A stretch of DNA of 46,177 nt, from assembly GCA_902787145.1 (NCBI GenBank), contig CADAEZ010000007.1:1-46177 (forward strand), given 5' to 3'. The stretch comes from an uncultured Ruminococcus sp. GTDB taxonomy: Bacteria; Bacillota; Clostridia; Oscillospirales; Acutalibacteraceae. Below, piece by piece: positions 6,759-15,400 of this stretch. A model generated the notes under the pieces. The model did no database searches. It had not been told where the DNA came from and saw only the letters and a program-made list of their open reading frames with translations. Both the position numbers and the translations under genes were made by a program. Position 1 is the first letter of the stretch; each line of letters begins with the position of its first letter.

Positions 6759-8023
6759 ATTGTATAGACAAAATCCATTCACTCGACAAATTCGGCTCAA
6801 GGCCCGGTCTGGACAGGATAAAAAGATTCCTCGACATTCTCGGCAATCCACAGGACAGGCTCAGGTTTGTGCACGTAGCCGGAACCAACGGCAAAGGCTC
6901 AGTTTGCGCTTTGATAAGCAGTACCCTGACGGCGGCAGGCTACAAAACCGGATTGTTTATCTCGCCGTATATAACCGACTTTTGCGAGAGAATTCAGGTT
7001 AACGGCAGAATGATTCCCGTGGAAGTTCTCGAAAACGCCGTGGAGCGAACCTTCCCGATTATCGAACAGCTGCGTGAGGACGACTGTATTATTACCGAGT
7101 TCGAGTATGTAATGGCGCTCGAATTCCTTATCCACAGCGAGGCAAAATGTGATATCGTAGTTCTGGAAACAGGCCTCGGCGGACTGCTCGACTGCACTAA
7201 TGTGATAAAGCCGCCTCTGTGCTCGGTGATTACGAGAATCGGACTTGACCACACCGCCGTTCTCGGAGACACAATCGAGGAAATCACCATCCAAAAATGC
7301 GGAATCATAAAGCCTTCCTCCGTGGCGGTCACATCCGCCCAGGACGAAGAGGTTATGAGAATTATCGTGGACGACTGCCACGCAAAGGGTGTAAGCCTCG
7401 TAAAAAGCGGAGGAATAAGCATAAAAATACTCGAAGAAACCATCGACGGCACAAAATTCGAGTACAATAATTCTGTAATTACCTTGCCGCTGATTGGAAG
7501 TCATCAGATTGAAAACGCCAAAACCGCCCTATCCGCTCTCGAGAGTATTAAGGCGGACTTCCCCGTGTCGCCGGATGATATAAAAATCGGTTTCAAAAAC
7601 GCGGTCAACCCCGCGAGGTTCGAGGTGTTATCAAAAAATCCTCTTGTGATTCTCGACGGAGCGCACAATCCCAACGGAGTCTGCGCGCTGAAAAATGCCC
7701 TTGAAAAATATGTTAACAAAAAACCAAAACTCCTCGTAATCGGGATGCTCGCTGACAAAGACAGCCGAAGCTCGCTGTCAATCCTCAGCGGAAAGTTCCG
7801 CAAGGTATGCACAGTCCCGGTCAACAATCCCAGAACCCTGTCGTCCGACGAGCTCGCCCGCGAGTGCAGGTCGTATTTCGATAACGTAGAAAGCTTCGCT
7901 TCTGTTTTTGAGGCAATAGACAGCGCTCTCGTCTCGGCAAAACAAACCGACTGCGCTATGGTGATAGCAGGCTCTCTGTACCTCGCCGGCGAGGCGCGTT
8001 CATATATTTTTGACAAGCTATAA
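6755..8023 (+). CDS. folC: Bifunctional folylpolyglutamate synthase / dihydrofolate synthase
   Basis: A 422-residue Mur-ligase-family enzyme that adds glutamate to dihydropteroate and to reduced folates, using ATP. Visible motifs are the P-loop HVAGTNGKGSVCALI (residues about 40-54), SPYI.DFCERIQVNG, ETGLGGLLDCTNVI, LDHT.VLG, KCGIIK and the C-terminal-domain start LDGAHNPNG. The length fits the family. It begins in the ATGA overlap with rsmI and ends 20 bases before a clear terminator. Confidence 0.95.
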   Translation: MNCIDKIHSLDKFGSRPGLDRIKRFLDILGNPQDRLRFVHVAGTNGKGSVCALISSTLTAAGYKTGLFISPYITDFCERIQVNGRMIPVEVLENAVERTFPIIEQLREDDCIITEFEYVMALEFLIHSEAKCDIVVLETGLGGLLDCTNVIKPPLCSVITRIGLDHTAVLGDTIEEITIQKCGIIKPSSVAVTSAQDEEVMRIIVDDCHAKGVSLVKSGGISIKILEETIDGTKFEYNNSVITLPLIGSHQIENAKTALSALESIKADFPVSPDDIKIGFKNAVNPARFEVLSKNPLVILDGAHNPNGVCALKNALEKYVNKKPKLLVIGMLADKDSRSSLSILSGKFRKVCTVPVNNPRTLSSDELARECRSYFDNVESFASVFEAIDSALVSAKQTDCAMVIAGSLYLAGEARSYIFDKL

Positions 8024-8042
8024 AATACGACAATCTTTTCAG

Positions 8043-8077
8043 CCTATACCATCTATAATGGTATAGGTTTTTCTTTT
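8043..8077 (+). terminator. Terminator after folC
   Basis: Stem CCTATACC / GGTATAGG (8043-8050 with 8060-8067) followed by TTTTTCTTTT. Confidence 0.9.
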
Positions 8078-8146
8078 ACCTATTATTGTATTGTCCGCTC
8101 AGTTTTATGCTGTGAATAAACGAGCGATGACCGGAGGCTGATTACT

Positions 8147-8449
8147 ATGCTGAATACAGACTACAAAGACGATATCCTGACAGTATTCCTGAGCGGCGAG
8201 ATTGACCACAACCGTGCCGTCGGAATACGCTCTGCAATCGACAGCCAGATAAACGCTCTGCGCCCGAGACGGCTGGAGCTGGATTTTTCCGACGTAAGCT
8301 TTATGGACAGCTCCGGGATCGGACTGATTATGGGGCGCTACAGGGCGGTTGGACTGATCGGCGGCGACCTGAGAATCATAAATGTGCCCGACAATCTCAA
8401 CCGTATAATCGAACTCAGCGGAGTAACAACCTTGGGGGTGCTCAGATGA
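8147..8449 (+). CDS. spoIIAA: Anti-sigma F factor antagonist SpoIIAA
   Basis: A 100-residue STAS-domain protein. In the forespore the unphosphorylated form binds SpoIIAB and releases sigma F. It carries the phosphorylation motif FMDSSGIGLIMGRYR, in which the Ser of DSSGIG is the residue phosphorylated by SpoIIAB. GGAGG at 8133-8137 lies nine bases before ATG 8147. The start codon of spoIIAB overlaps the stop (ATGA). A sigma-H promoter would be expected upstream, but 8078-8146 holds no convincing match. Confidence 0.95.
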   Translation: MLNTDYKDDILTVFLSGEIDHNRAVGIRSAIDSQINALRPRRLELDFSDVSFMDSSGIGLIMGRYRAVGLIGGDLRIINVPDNLNRIIELSGVTTLGVLR

Positions 8450-8880
8450 ATGTAATAAACGAGATGCATATACGTTTTCAGAGCAAAAGTACAAACGAAA
8501 GCTTTGCCCGCAGTGTGATTTCTGCCTTTGTGCTGGAGCTTGACCCTACAATAAGCGAGCTCGCCGATATAAAGACCGCCGTCAGCGAAGCGGTCACAAA
8601 CTCAATCGTCCACGGTTATTGCCGCGAAAGCGGAATGATTTACATAGACGCAAAGATAACCGACGCCCGCAAGGTGATAATAAAAATACGTGACAAAGGC
8701 ATTGGGATAAAAGATATCTCCCGGGCTATGCAGCCCTTGTTCACTACTGCGGCGGAGGAAGAACGCGCCGGGCTCGGATTCGCCGTTATGCAGAGCTTTA
8801 TGGACGACGTAAAGGTGAGGTCAAAGCCCGGACAGGGTACAACAGTAACCCTCACAAAACAAATCGTTCCACTGCGATGA
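8446..8880 (+). CDS. spoIIAB: Anti-sigma F factor / serine kinase SpoIIAB
   Basis: A 144-residue GHKL-fold kinase. It holds sigma F inactive in the pre-divisional cell and phosphorylates SpoIIAA. The Bergerat ATP-binding motifs are present: the N box EAVTNSIVHGY, the G1 box RDKGIGIKDI and the G2 region AGLGFAVMQSFMD. Both ends overlap neighbours by four bases (ATGA), the standard coupling of this operon that keeps the three proteins in proportion. Confidence 0.96.
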   Translation: MNVINEMHIRFQSKSTNESFARSVISAFVLELDPTISELADIKTAVSEAVTNSIVHGYCRESGMIYIDAKITDARKVIIKIRDKGIGIKDISRAMQPLFTTAAEEERAGLGFAVMQSFMDDVKVRSKPGQGTTVTLTKQIVPLR

Positions 8881-9530
8881 GCGGTTTTGATTCACTGATC
8901 AAGGACAACCTCGCCCTCGTGCACTCCTGCTGCAAGCGGTTCAAGAACAAGGGTATCGAGTACGAGGAGTTATATTCCGCCGGGTGTGTCGGACTCGTAA
9001 AAGCCGCCAAAAGATTCAACCCCGACTTTGGGCTAAAGCTCTCTACTTACGCTGTGCCGGTAATCCTGGGCGAAATAAAACAGCTCTTCCGCGACAGCGG
9101 AACCGTCAAGGTCAGCCGCGGCCTGAAGGAGCTGAATCTTAAAATCAACGAAAAAACAAAGGAGTTTCAGACCAAAAACGGTCGGGAACCTACAATAAAC
9201 GAGCTTTCCGACATTCTGGGTGAGCCTGTCGAAAAGCTAAACGACGCGCTTAACGCCGCAAAAACTCCCGTATCGCTCAACTCGTCGCCGGACGAGGACA
9301 GAGAAATCGACATACCCTGCGACGATATCTCCGAAAATATCACAGAAAAGCTCGCGCTGCGAAATGTAATAAAGGAGCTGAATCCCTCCGACAGAAAGAT
9401 AATCGAGCTGCGCTATTACAAGAGGATCACCCAGCAAAAAACCGCAGAGGCTCTCGGAATGACTCAGGTGCAAATCAGCCGGCGCGAAAAGAAAATTCTC
9501 GCATTTATGAGAGCGCGGCTCTCGGTATAA
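8877..9530 (+). CDS. sigF: RNA polymerase sigma factor F, early forespore
   Basis: A 217-residue sigma-70 family factor. Region 2 (EELYSAGCVGLVKAAKRFNPDFGLKLSTYAVPVILGEI) and region 3 (VKVSRGLKELNLKI...) are present. Region 4 (LNPSDRKIIELRYY...TQQKTAEALGMTQVQISRREKKIL) carries a helix-turn-helix for the -35 element. Its identity follows from position after spoIIAA-spoIIAB and from the absence of the C-terminal extension of sigma G. It is the strongest evidence in the window that the organism sporulates. A terminator follows at 9566-9590. Confidence 0.95.
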   Translation: MSGFDSLIKDNLALVHSCCKRFKNKGIEYEELYSAGCVGLVKAAKRFNPDFGLKLSTYAVPVILGEIKQLFRDSGTVKVSRGLKELNLKINEKTKEFQTKNGREPTINELSDILGEPVEKLNDALNAAKTPVSLNSSPDEDREIDIPCDDISENITEKLALRNVIKELNPSDRKIIELRYYKRITQQKTAEALGMTQVQISRREKKILAFMRARLSV

Positions 9531-9565
9531 CAGTCTACATCTGCCTTAATAAATCTCCCTTAGAG

Positions 9566-9590
9566 AACGCGTCCGTAATGGGCGCGTTTT
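9566..9590 (+). terminator. Terminator after sigF
   Basis: Stem AACGCGTCC / GGGCGCGTT with one G-T pair, loop GTAAT, then a short TT run. It separates the spoIIA operon from spoVAD. Confidence 0.7.
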
Positions 9591-9705
9591 CGCTATTCCG
9601 CCTTTGTGAGTTTTGCGTAAGATGACAGGTTCATCTAATACAACGCCCGGAGTCCTGTAATATTTTATTATAATCAGCGCAAAATAAGAAAAAAGGATTG
9701 ATTAT

Positions 9706-10710
9706 ATGATAAACAGGCTTGGCAAATACACGGTTGAGTTCGGCGACGCGCCCTCGATAACAGGCTATGGCTCGGTCGCCGGTAAAAAGGAGTACGAGGG
9801 TCTGCTCTCGGATAGATTCGACAAAATCTTCTTTGACCCGCGCGCGGGGCAAAAGACCTTTGAAAAAGCCGAAATTCTCTTTCAGCAGGAGGCGCTGACA
9901 GCCGCTCTCGGACGAGCAAATAAAAAAGCGGAGGATATCGACTTTGTGTTCGCCGGTGATCTTCTAAACCAATGCATAAGCTCCTCCTACGGAATGAAGG
10001 AGTTTCGCGCGCCCTATCTCGGACAGTACGGAGCCTGCTCCACAATGGTGCAGACACTATTCCTCGCGGCGCTGACTGTATCAAGCGGAGCCTCATCCCT
10101 GAGCGCGGCGGTGACCTCCTCGCACTTCTGCACAGCCGAAAGACAATACCGTATGCCTCTCGAATACGGCGGTCAGCGTACCACTACCGCCCAGTGGACA
10201 GTAACCGGCTCCGGAGCCTGTCTGATAGAAAAAGTGGACAAAGGCCCCAAAATCGCCAAAGCGACAATAGGCAAAATCACGGACCTTGGCATAAAAGACG
10301 CAAACAATATGGGAGCCGCTATGGCTCCTGCCGCGGCGGATACCATAATGAATTATCTGGATGACACCCACACCCGACCCTCGGATTACGACCTGATTCT
10401 CACCGGCGACCTTGGCGTGGTCGGATCTGAGTGCCTGTACAAAATTCTCGAAAGAGAGGGTATAGACATTATCGGCAGGCACAACGACTGCGGACTGATG
10501 ATTTACGGCGAGGGGCAGGATGTCCACTCCGGAGGCTCCGGATGCGGATGCTCGGCAGCGGTTTTATGCTCAACAATTCTCCCCGATATGATCTCAGGCA
10601 AATACAGCAATATCCTCTTCATAGCGACAGGCGCGCTGATGAGCCCGCTCTCATCACAACAAGGCAACTCAATCCCCGCGATAGCGCATTTGGTTAATAT
10701 TGTGTGCTGA
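9706..10710 (+). CDS. spoVAD: Stage V sporulation protein AD
   Basis: A 334-residue thiolase-fold protein of the SpoVA channel, which moves dipicolinic acid into and out of the spore. In Bacillus SpoVAD sits on the outer face of the inner spore membrane and binds dipicolinate. Family signatures are VEFGDAPSITGYGSVAGKKE near the N-terminus, EFRAPYLGQYGACSTMVQ, TTTAQWTVTGSGA and VHSGGSGCGCSA near the end. AAAAAGGA precedes ATG 9706. In Bacillus the spoVA operon directly follows sigF, and that order is kept here. However spoVAC and spoVAE, its usual partners, are not adjacent: the next gene is unrelated and 149 bases away. Confidence 0.93.
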   Translation: MINRLGKYTVEFGDAPSITGYGSVAGKKEYEGLLSDRFDKIFFDPRAGQKTFEKAEILFQQEALTAALGRANKKAEDIDFVFAGDLLNQCISSSYGMKEFRAPYLGQYGACSTMVQTLFLAALTVSSGASSLSAAVTSSHFCTAERQYRMPLEYGGQRTTTAQWTVTGSGACLIEKVDKGPKIAKATIGKITDLGIKDANNMGAAMAPAAADTIMNYLDDTHTRPSDYDLILTGDLGVVGSECLYKILEREGIDIIGRHNDCGLMIYGEGQDVHSGGSGCGCSAAVLCSTILPDMISGKYSNILFIATGALMSPLSSQQGNSIPAIAHLVNIVC

Positions 10711-10793
10711 TATTATTGCAATATGATTGAAGATATTCAGTAACGTTAAAGATCCCAAATCCATCATAATAATCCGAAAACACCGTTTGATTA

Positions 10794-10822
10794 GTGACAA
10801 AACAGAATAAATATGCTATAAT
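10794..10822 (+). promoter_or_regulatory. Promoter for the nucleotidyltransferase-like gene
   Basis: GTGACA (10794-10799), 17-base spacer, TATAAT (10817-10822). The start codon follows at 10860. Confidence 0.72.
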
Positions 10823-10859
10823 ATCCTAACATCATTATTACGACACAGAGGAAGCAAAA

Positions 10860-12080
10860 ATGGATGCGATAAAAAGCTCGTTGTTACAAATAGTCGGGTA
10901 TCAGCTTTTCGGGGGAGAACGCCCGAAGGCTAATGCTGACGCGCTCAAAATTCTTGACGAAGCCAAGGCTCAGACTGTTTTTACATCCGTATTTCCTTTT
11001 TTGCAGGAGGATGTGCTCAAAAATCATCCCGAAAGCTTTGCCGAGCTGCAGGAGGATTATTTCAGAAATCTTATCCTAAACACCAACAACCTGCAGGAGC
11101 ATCGTGAGCTTCACGAGCTTATGATGTCGCGCGACATTCCGTATGTTTCTATCAAGGGGCTGTCCTCCGCGTATTATTATCCCGATTCTTCCCTGCGAGA
11201 TATGGGCGACGTGGACTTTCTCGTAAATATAAATGATTTTGAAAAAGCAAAGAACGCTGTGCTAAGCGCCGGGTTCGCGGTGGATCACGGCGACGACGAG
11301 GATAGTATACACATAGCTTTTACTCGGGATCCGATGAGTGTTTGGGAGCAGCACCGCAGCGTCAACGGTATTCCCGGCGGTGTAATCGGCGAGCTGATTG
11401 AAAAGGATATCAAAGGCGCGATCGGTACAGCCCGGTCAGCAGAGTACGAAGGCTCGGTTTGTATGATCCCCGATAAATATCATCACGGCTTGATTATCCT
11501 CCTGCATATGGCGTCTCATATGACCGGCGAGGGAATAGGCTTGCGGCATTTGTGCGATTGGGCTGTATTTGTAAACAGCTTTACCGATGACGAGTTTGCC
11601 GTGATGTTCGCCGAAAAGCTGAGGAGTTTCGGTTTGTGGAAGTACGCTCAGGTTATGACCTCCGTTTGCGAGGAGTACCTCGGCATAAAGCGCAACCGCT
11701 GGGCCGTAAATCCGCAGATTGACGCAAACCTTATGTCCGGCGTGATAGAGGATATTCTCAGCGGCGGCAACTTCGGCAAAAAAGACCTGAACCGTTACCG
11801 CGAGATAAAATATATCTCAAACCGCGGCGAGCGGACTGTTGACGATAAAAATGTTGTCGCGCAGGTCGCCAGGACGCTGAATCAAAAGGTTTATTCCGAT
11901 TATCGCTTTATAGACAAACATCATATATTGCTTCCCGCGGGCTGGATAGCCGAGGGCGTAAAGTATACAGGTCTGTTGATTTCCGGTAAACGCAAGAGCA
12001 AAGGTACATCCGCAATGCTCAAAGAAGCCGCAAAGCGTAAAGATATTTACAGCAAAATGGATCTTTTTGAATCAAAATAG
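10860..12080 (+). CDS. Uncharacterised nucleotidyltransferase-like protein (NTP_transf_5 type)
   Basis: A 406-residue cytosolic protein. The core IPYVSIKGLSSAYYYPDSS.RDMGDVDFLV (residues about 95-125) resembles the Pfam nucleotidyltransferase_5 family, where a Gly-Ser pair and the Asp residues of D.DFLV form the nucleotidyl-transfer site. Later conserved-looking parts include HIAFTRD...WEQHRSVNG and HHGLIILLHMASHMTGEGIGLRHLCDWAVF. Members occur in polysaccharide and peptide-modification loci, and the substrate is unknown. It has its own promoter and terminator. It precedes the large surface protein but is separated from it by 387 bases, so a link is possible but not shown. Confidence 0.75.
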   Translation: MDAIKSSLLQIVGYQLFGGERPKANADALKILDEAKAQTVFTSVFPFLQEDVLKNHPESFAELQEDYFRNLILNTNNLQEHRELHELMMSRDIPYVSIKGLSSAYYYPDSSLRDMGDVDFLVNINDFEKAKNAVLSAGFAVDHGDDEDSIHIAFTRDPMSVWEQHRSVNGIPGGVIGELIEKDIKGAIGTARSAEYEGSVCMIPDKYHHGLIILLHMASHMTGEGIGLRHLCDWAVFVNSFTDDEFAVMFAEKLRSFGLWKYAQVMTSVCEEYLGIKRNRWAVNPQIDANLMSGVIEDILSGGNFGKKDLNRYREIKYISNRGERTVDDKNVVAQVARTLNQKVYSDYRFIDKHHILLPAGWIAEGVKYTGLLISGKRKSKGTSAMLKEAAKRKDIYSKMDLFESK

Positions 12081-12083
12081 TTT

Positions 12084-12127
12084 AACCCTGTCCTTCGCAA
12101 AGAGGGGCAGGGTTGTGTTTTTTTGTT
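12084..12127 (+). terminator. Terminator after the nucleotidyltransferase-like gene
   Basis: Stem AACCCTGTCC / GGGGCAGGGTT (12084-12093 with 12104-12114) followed by GTGTTTTTTT. Confidence 0.88.
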
Positions 12128-12467
12128 CTGAGTAAGTTCTCAAAACCTATATATATGTATATATAAGCAATTTTCGTTTTTTCGGATAAATGTTTTCGCC
12201 ACGTATTTCATAGAAAACCCGGTTTTTTGGATATGTTTGCTGCGCTTGTTGTCAAACACTACAAAAAAGCCGCAAAATGTTAATGCTTTATTAGAACTAA
12301 ATTTGAGTTATAATTCTGCATAAGAAAAATAAATAAGAGGTGTATGTTATAATTGTAGCGAATAAGTGTCCTTTTTTGACTACTTAAGCTATTGCATAAA
12401 AATAGTGCAATAAAATGCAAAATTTGGACAAAAACTACATTATTTCTACTAAATCAGGAGGATTGGA
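12128..12467 (+). promoter_or_regulatory. AT-rich upstream region of the surface adhesin
   Basis: No gene is seen in these 340 bases. There are two TATAAT sequences (12309-12314 and 12348-12353) without good -35 partners. TTGACT at 12376-12381 faces a weak A-rich -10 about 16 bases on. An inverted repeat ATTGCA / TGCAAT (12391-12396 with 12406-12411) is followed by another TGCAA at 12416-12420, which could be a regulator site. The ribosome binding site AGGAGG is at 12456-12461. The exact transcription start is not clear. Confidence 0.4.
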
Positions 12468-15400
12468 ATGAAACACTTAAGTAAAAGCAACAATTTTGTT
12501 TCACGCAGACTTCTTCCGCTGACACTCGTCGCAATGCTTGTAATCTCAATGGTTACAATCGCGTTCTCGGTTAACATCACGGTTGACGCGGCGACTGACT
12601 ATGTAACGGACAATGTACCTGTGCATAAAGACAGTGTTAGCAAGGCGCATTGGGTTGACGCTACATATTTTGACTATTTCACAGATGATGAGATAGCCCC
12701 GGGCGGCAGCAAATGGCTCGACGTGAAAAAGTACGGTACAGGCCACAACGGTTCCGAGGATAACTGGTACCCTTATGGTCAGTTTAACCAGAAGATAAGC
12801 ACAGATTACGGCTCACAGTGGGGCACACCGCTCTATCTGGGTAACTTCTGTAATGTATACGACGCTTATCCCAACGCCAACACAACTCACGGCGGACCAT
12901 ACAAGACAGCTTCCGCGCTCAACGGATTTAACTACTATTTCAATAACTCAAACGGTCTTTCCAACTATGATGTTGCCGTAAGGGGTCTCGTGGGCAACTC
13001 CCTCGATTCATCCGGCAACCTCCTCACGGACAGAGGCGTTGTAGTTCCGTATTTTAACAAGACTTATCTTGAGAACAACGGACTAGCCAAGATGATTCCG
13101 TCCAAGTTCCCGTTCAGAGAGACCGAGCAAAACGGCGTAAAGAAGTATGTGTTCGATTCAACAGACGGACACGATAACGTATACTTCAACTGGGACGGCA
13201 AAAAGCCGACCTCTGTCGGCTATTCCGCTGACTCGAACGCTGTAGAAGACGGTATCAAGTACTTTATGAGCGACCAGGAATCCGGCAAGGGTATCTTCCC
13301 GTTTAACCGCGCAGACGGTAACGGCGGCGCCGAGAACCTCGACTACGGTTTCGGTATCCGTATGGATATGAACTTCAAGGTTCCCAAGGACGGTAAGATC
13401 GTCAAGACCGACCAAACTACAGAAGACGTAAAGTTCACATATTCGGGTGACGACGACCTCTGGGTATATATCTCCGAGGCGGACGGCTCTAACTCTAAGC
13501 TCGTCCTCGATATCGGCGGCGACCACAAGATGGCTACCGGCGAAATCAACTTTGCTACAATGACCTCCAAGGTTTCAAAGTATATCAACGCTTCCGAAGC
13601 TAACAAAAAGGACGCTCTCTTCCTTTATGATAATAAGGGATGGGGAAGCTCCATGGCGGTTTACGCATGGAACAACGCCGGCGCAAGCGGCTGGTTTACT
13701 CCTGTTAAGGATCCAAGAACATCCAAGGAGTTCGACAAGGTTTACTATGTTCCTTCCGACGCTAAGGCCGACTCAAGCGCAAGCTTCTCCGAAATGGAAA
13801 GATTCATCGTAACCAACAAGAAGGCTACAGACGCCAACTGGACAGGCGTTACTAAGGCTGAATCCGGTAACTGCCTCTTTATTAAGGATACAAAGGGTTG
13901 GGGCGACTCGATGAAGATCTGGGCTTGGAGAAACGGCGATACTTCCGGCCAGTATACCGGCGAGTGGTACAACCTCAAAAAGTACTCCGACGGCATTTAC
14001 TATGTAGACTGCGACGAAAAGGGCAGCCTTGGTCATCCTCTCGTAGGCGATAATGGCAACTGGGTATTCCAGGTTGCGTCCAACGAGAGTTGGTCTAACG
14101 GCGGAACCAACACCGCCAATATCTGGGATTCCAAGAATCAGCTCTTCGACAACTCAACTTCAACTTGTGTTGGCGAGCAGAAATACGAGCCAAAGGTTTC
14201 CGAGCACATTAACCATATGACCTACACGGATAATGTTGCTTACATCGGCGGCGAGGAGACATATCCTCTCCAGTATAAGGAAGGCACAGACGAGCCTTTC
14301 ACAATCGGAAAGACTTCTTCCGCTTCAACAAAGAAGCTCACAGGCGCAAACCTCGATCCCAAGAAGACGTACAAAATGACAATCTTCTATATGGAGAGAG
14401 GTATGCTTGAGTCCAACTGCTCAATGGGCTTCACAATGACTCCGGCAAAGAACTTCCTTGAGGTTACAAACCAGGTTAACCTCACCGACCTTAACCCGTC
14501 ACTCGTAGATACGATCAAGTCCGGCGAGAAGTTCGACTTTACAACTACCAACACAAAGGATAACGGTGAAACAGACACCGATCCTACATTCAAAGATACA
14601 ATCAACGATCCTAACGAAAAGAATCCCGACGAAAACGGTTCAAAGCGTTATGATAACCTCTTCGAAACAGGCAGCAAGCTTCACGTTAAGCAGGTTGAGG
14701 ACACAGTCCTAGATTACGACACAACGTGGAATGTAGTTGATGTTGCCGACAACAACAAGGAGCTTATCAAGTACGATAAGGACAGCACAAACCAGGATTC
14801 AAAGGATTGCGACAAGTTCGACCTTATCAACAGAGCCGACGAGTACGGCGACGCTAATATGCAGGTCAACTTTGTCAACACACCGAAGGTTGCTCCCGTA
14901 GTAATCGACAAGCAGGTTCTCACAAGAGAAGGAACAGGCAAGGATTCCAACGAAGAGTTCACATACAAGTTCAACCTCACAATTCCAAAGGTTAATTCAA
15001 ACGCCTTCCCGCTTCAGTATTATGTAATCGACAAGCCGGCGGCAGGCACAGAAGCTAAGGATATCGACGTTACAGGTATCGCTCCGAGACGAATGACCGA
15101 CGACGGCACATTCAAGTTCCCGGCAGACAAGGCGGTTCTCGTAAAGGGACTTCCGATTGATTCCGAGTTTAAAGTAACCGAGACAGAGTCCGGCGACTAT
15201 GATAACAAGACCGGTTCGGTAGAGGGTAAGGTCGGCACAGACTATGTAGCCACATTTACCAACCAGGAGCCTGAGACTACAGCTCCTCCTACAACCCAGC
15301 CTACTACAGCTACAGAAACTGCTACAGAAACAGTTACCGAGACTATCCCTGAGCCCGATCCCGATATCAATAAGGTTATCGAAGAATCCAAGTACACTCC

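Noticed and set aside
8078-8146. A sigma-H promoter for the spoIIA operon
   Set aside because: GAAT occurs at 8114-8117 (in TGTGAATAAA), but the flanking bases and an AGGA-type -35 at the right spacing are missing, so I did not annotate it.
9614-9640. A sigma-F/G promoter for spoVAD (TGCGTAA ... CATCTAATA)
   Set aside because: The two half-sites are individually plausible, but the spacer of about 11 bases is too short for these sigma factors.
12128-12467. A riboswitch or small gene in front of the adhesin
   Set aside because: The region is AT-rich with only short inverted repeats; no known riboswitch core or credible coding frame was seen.
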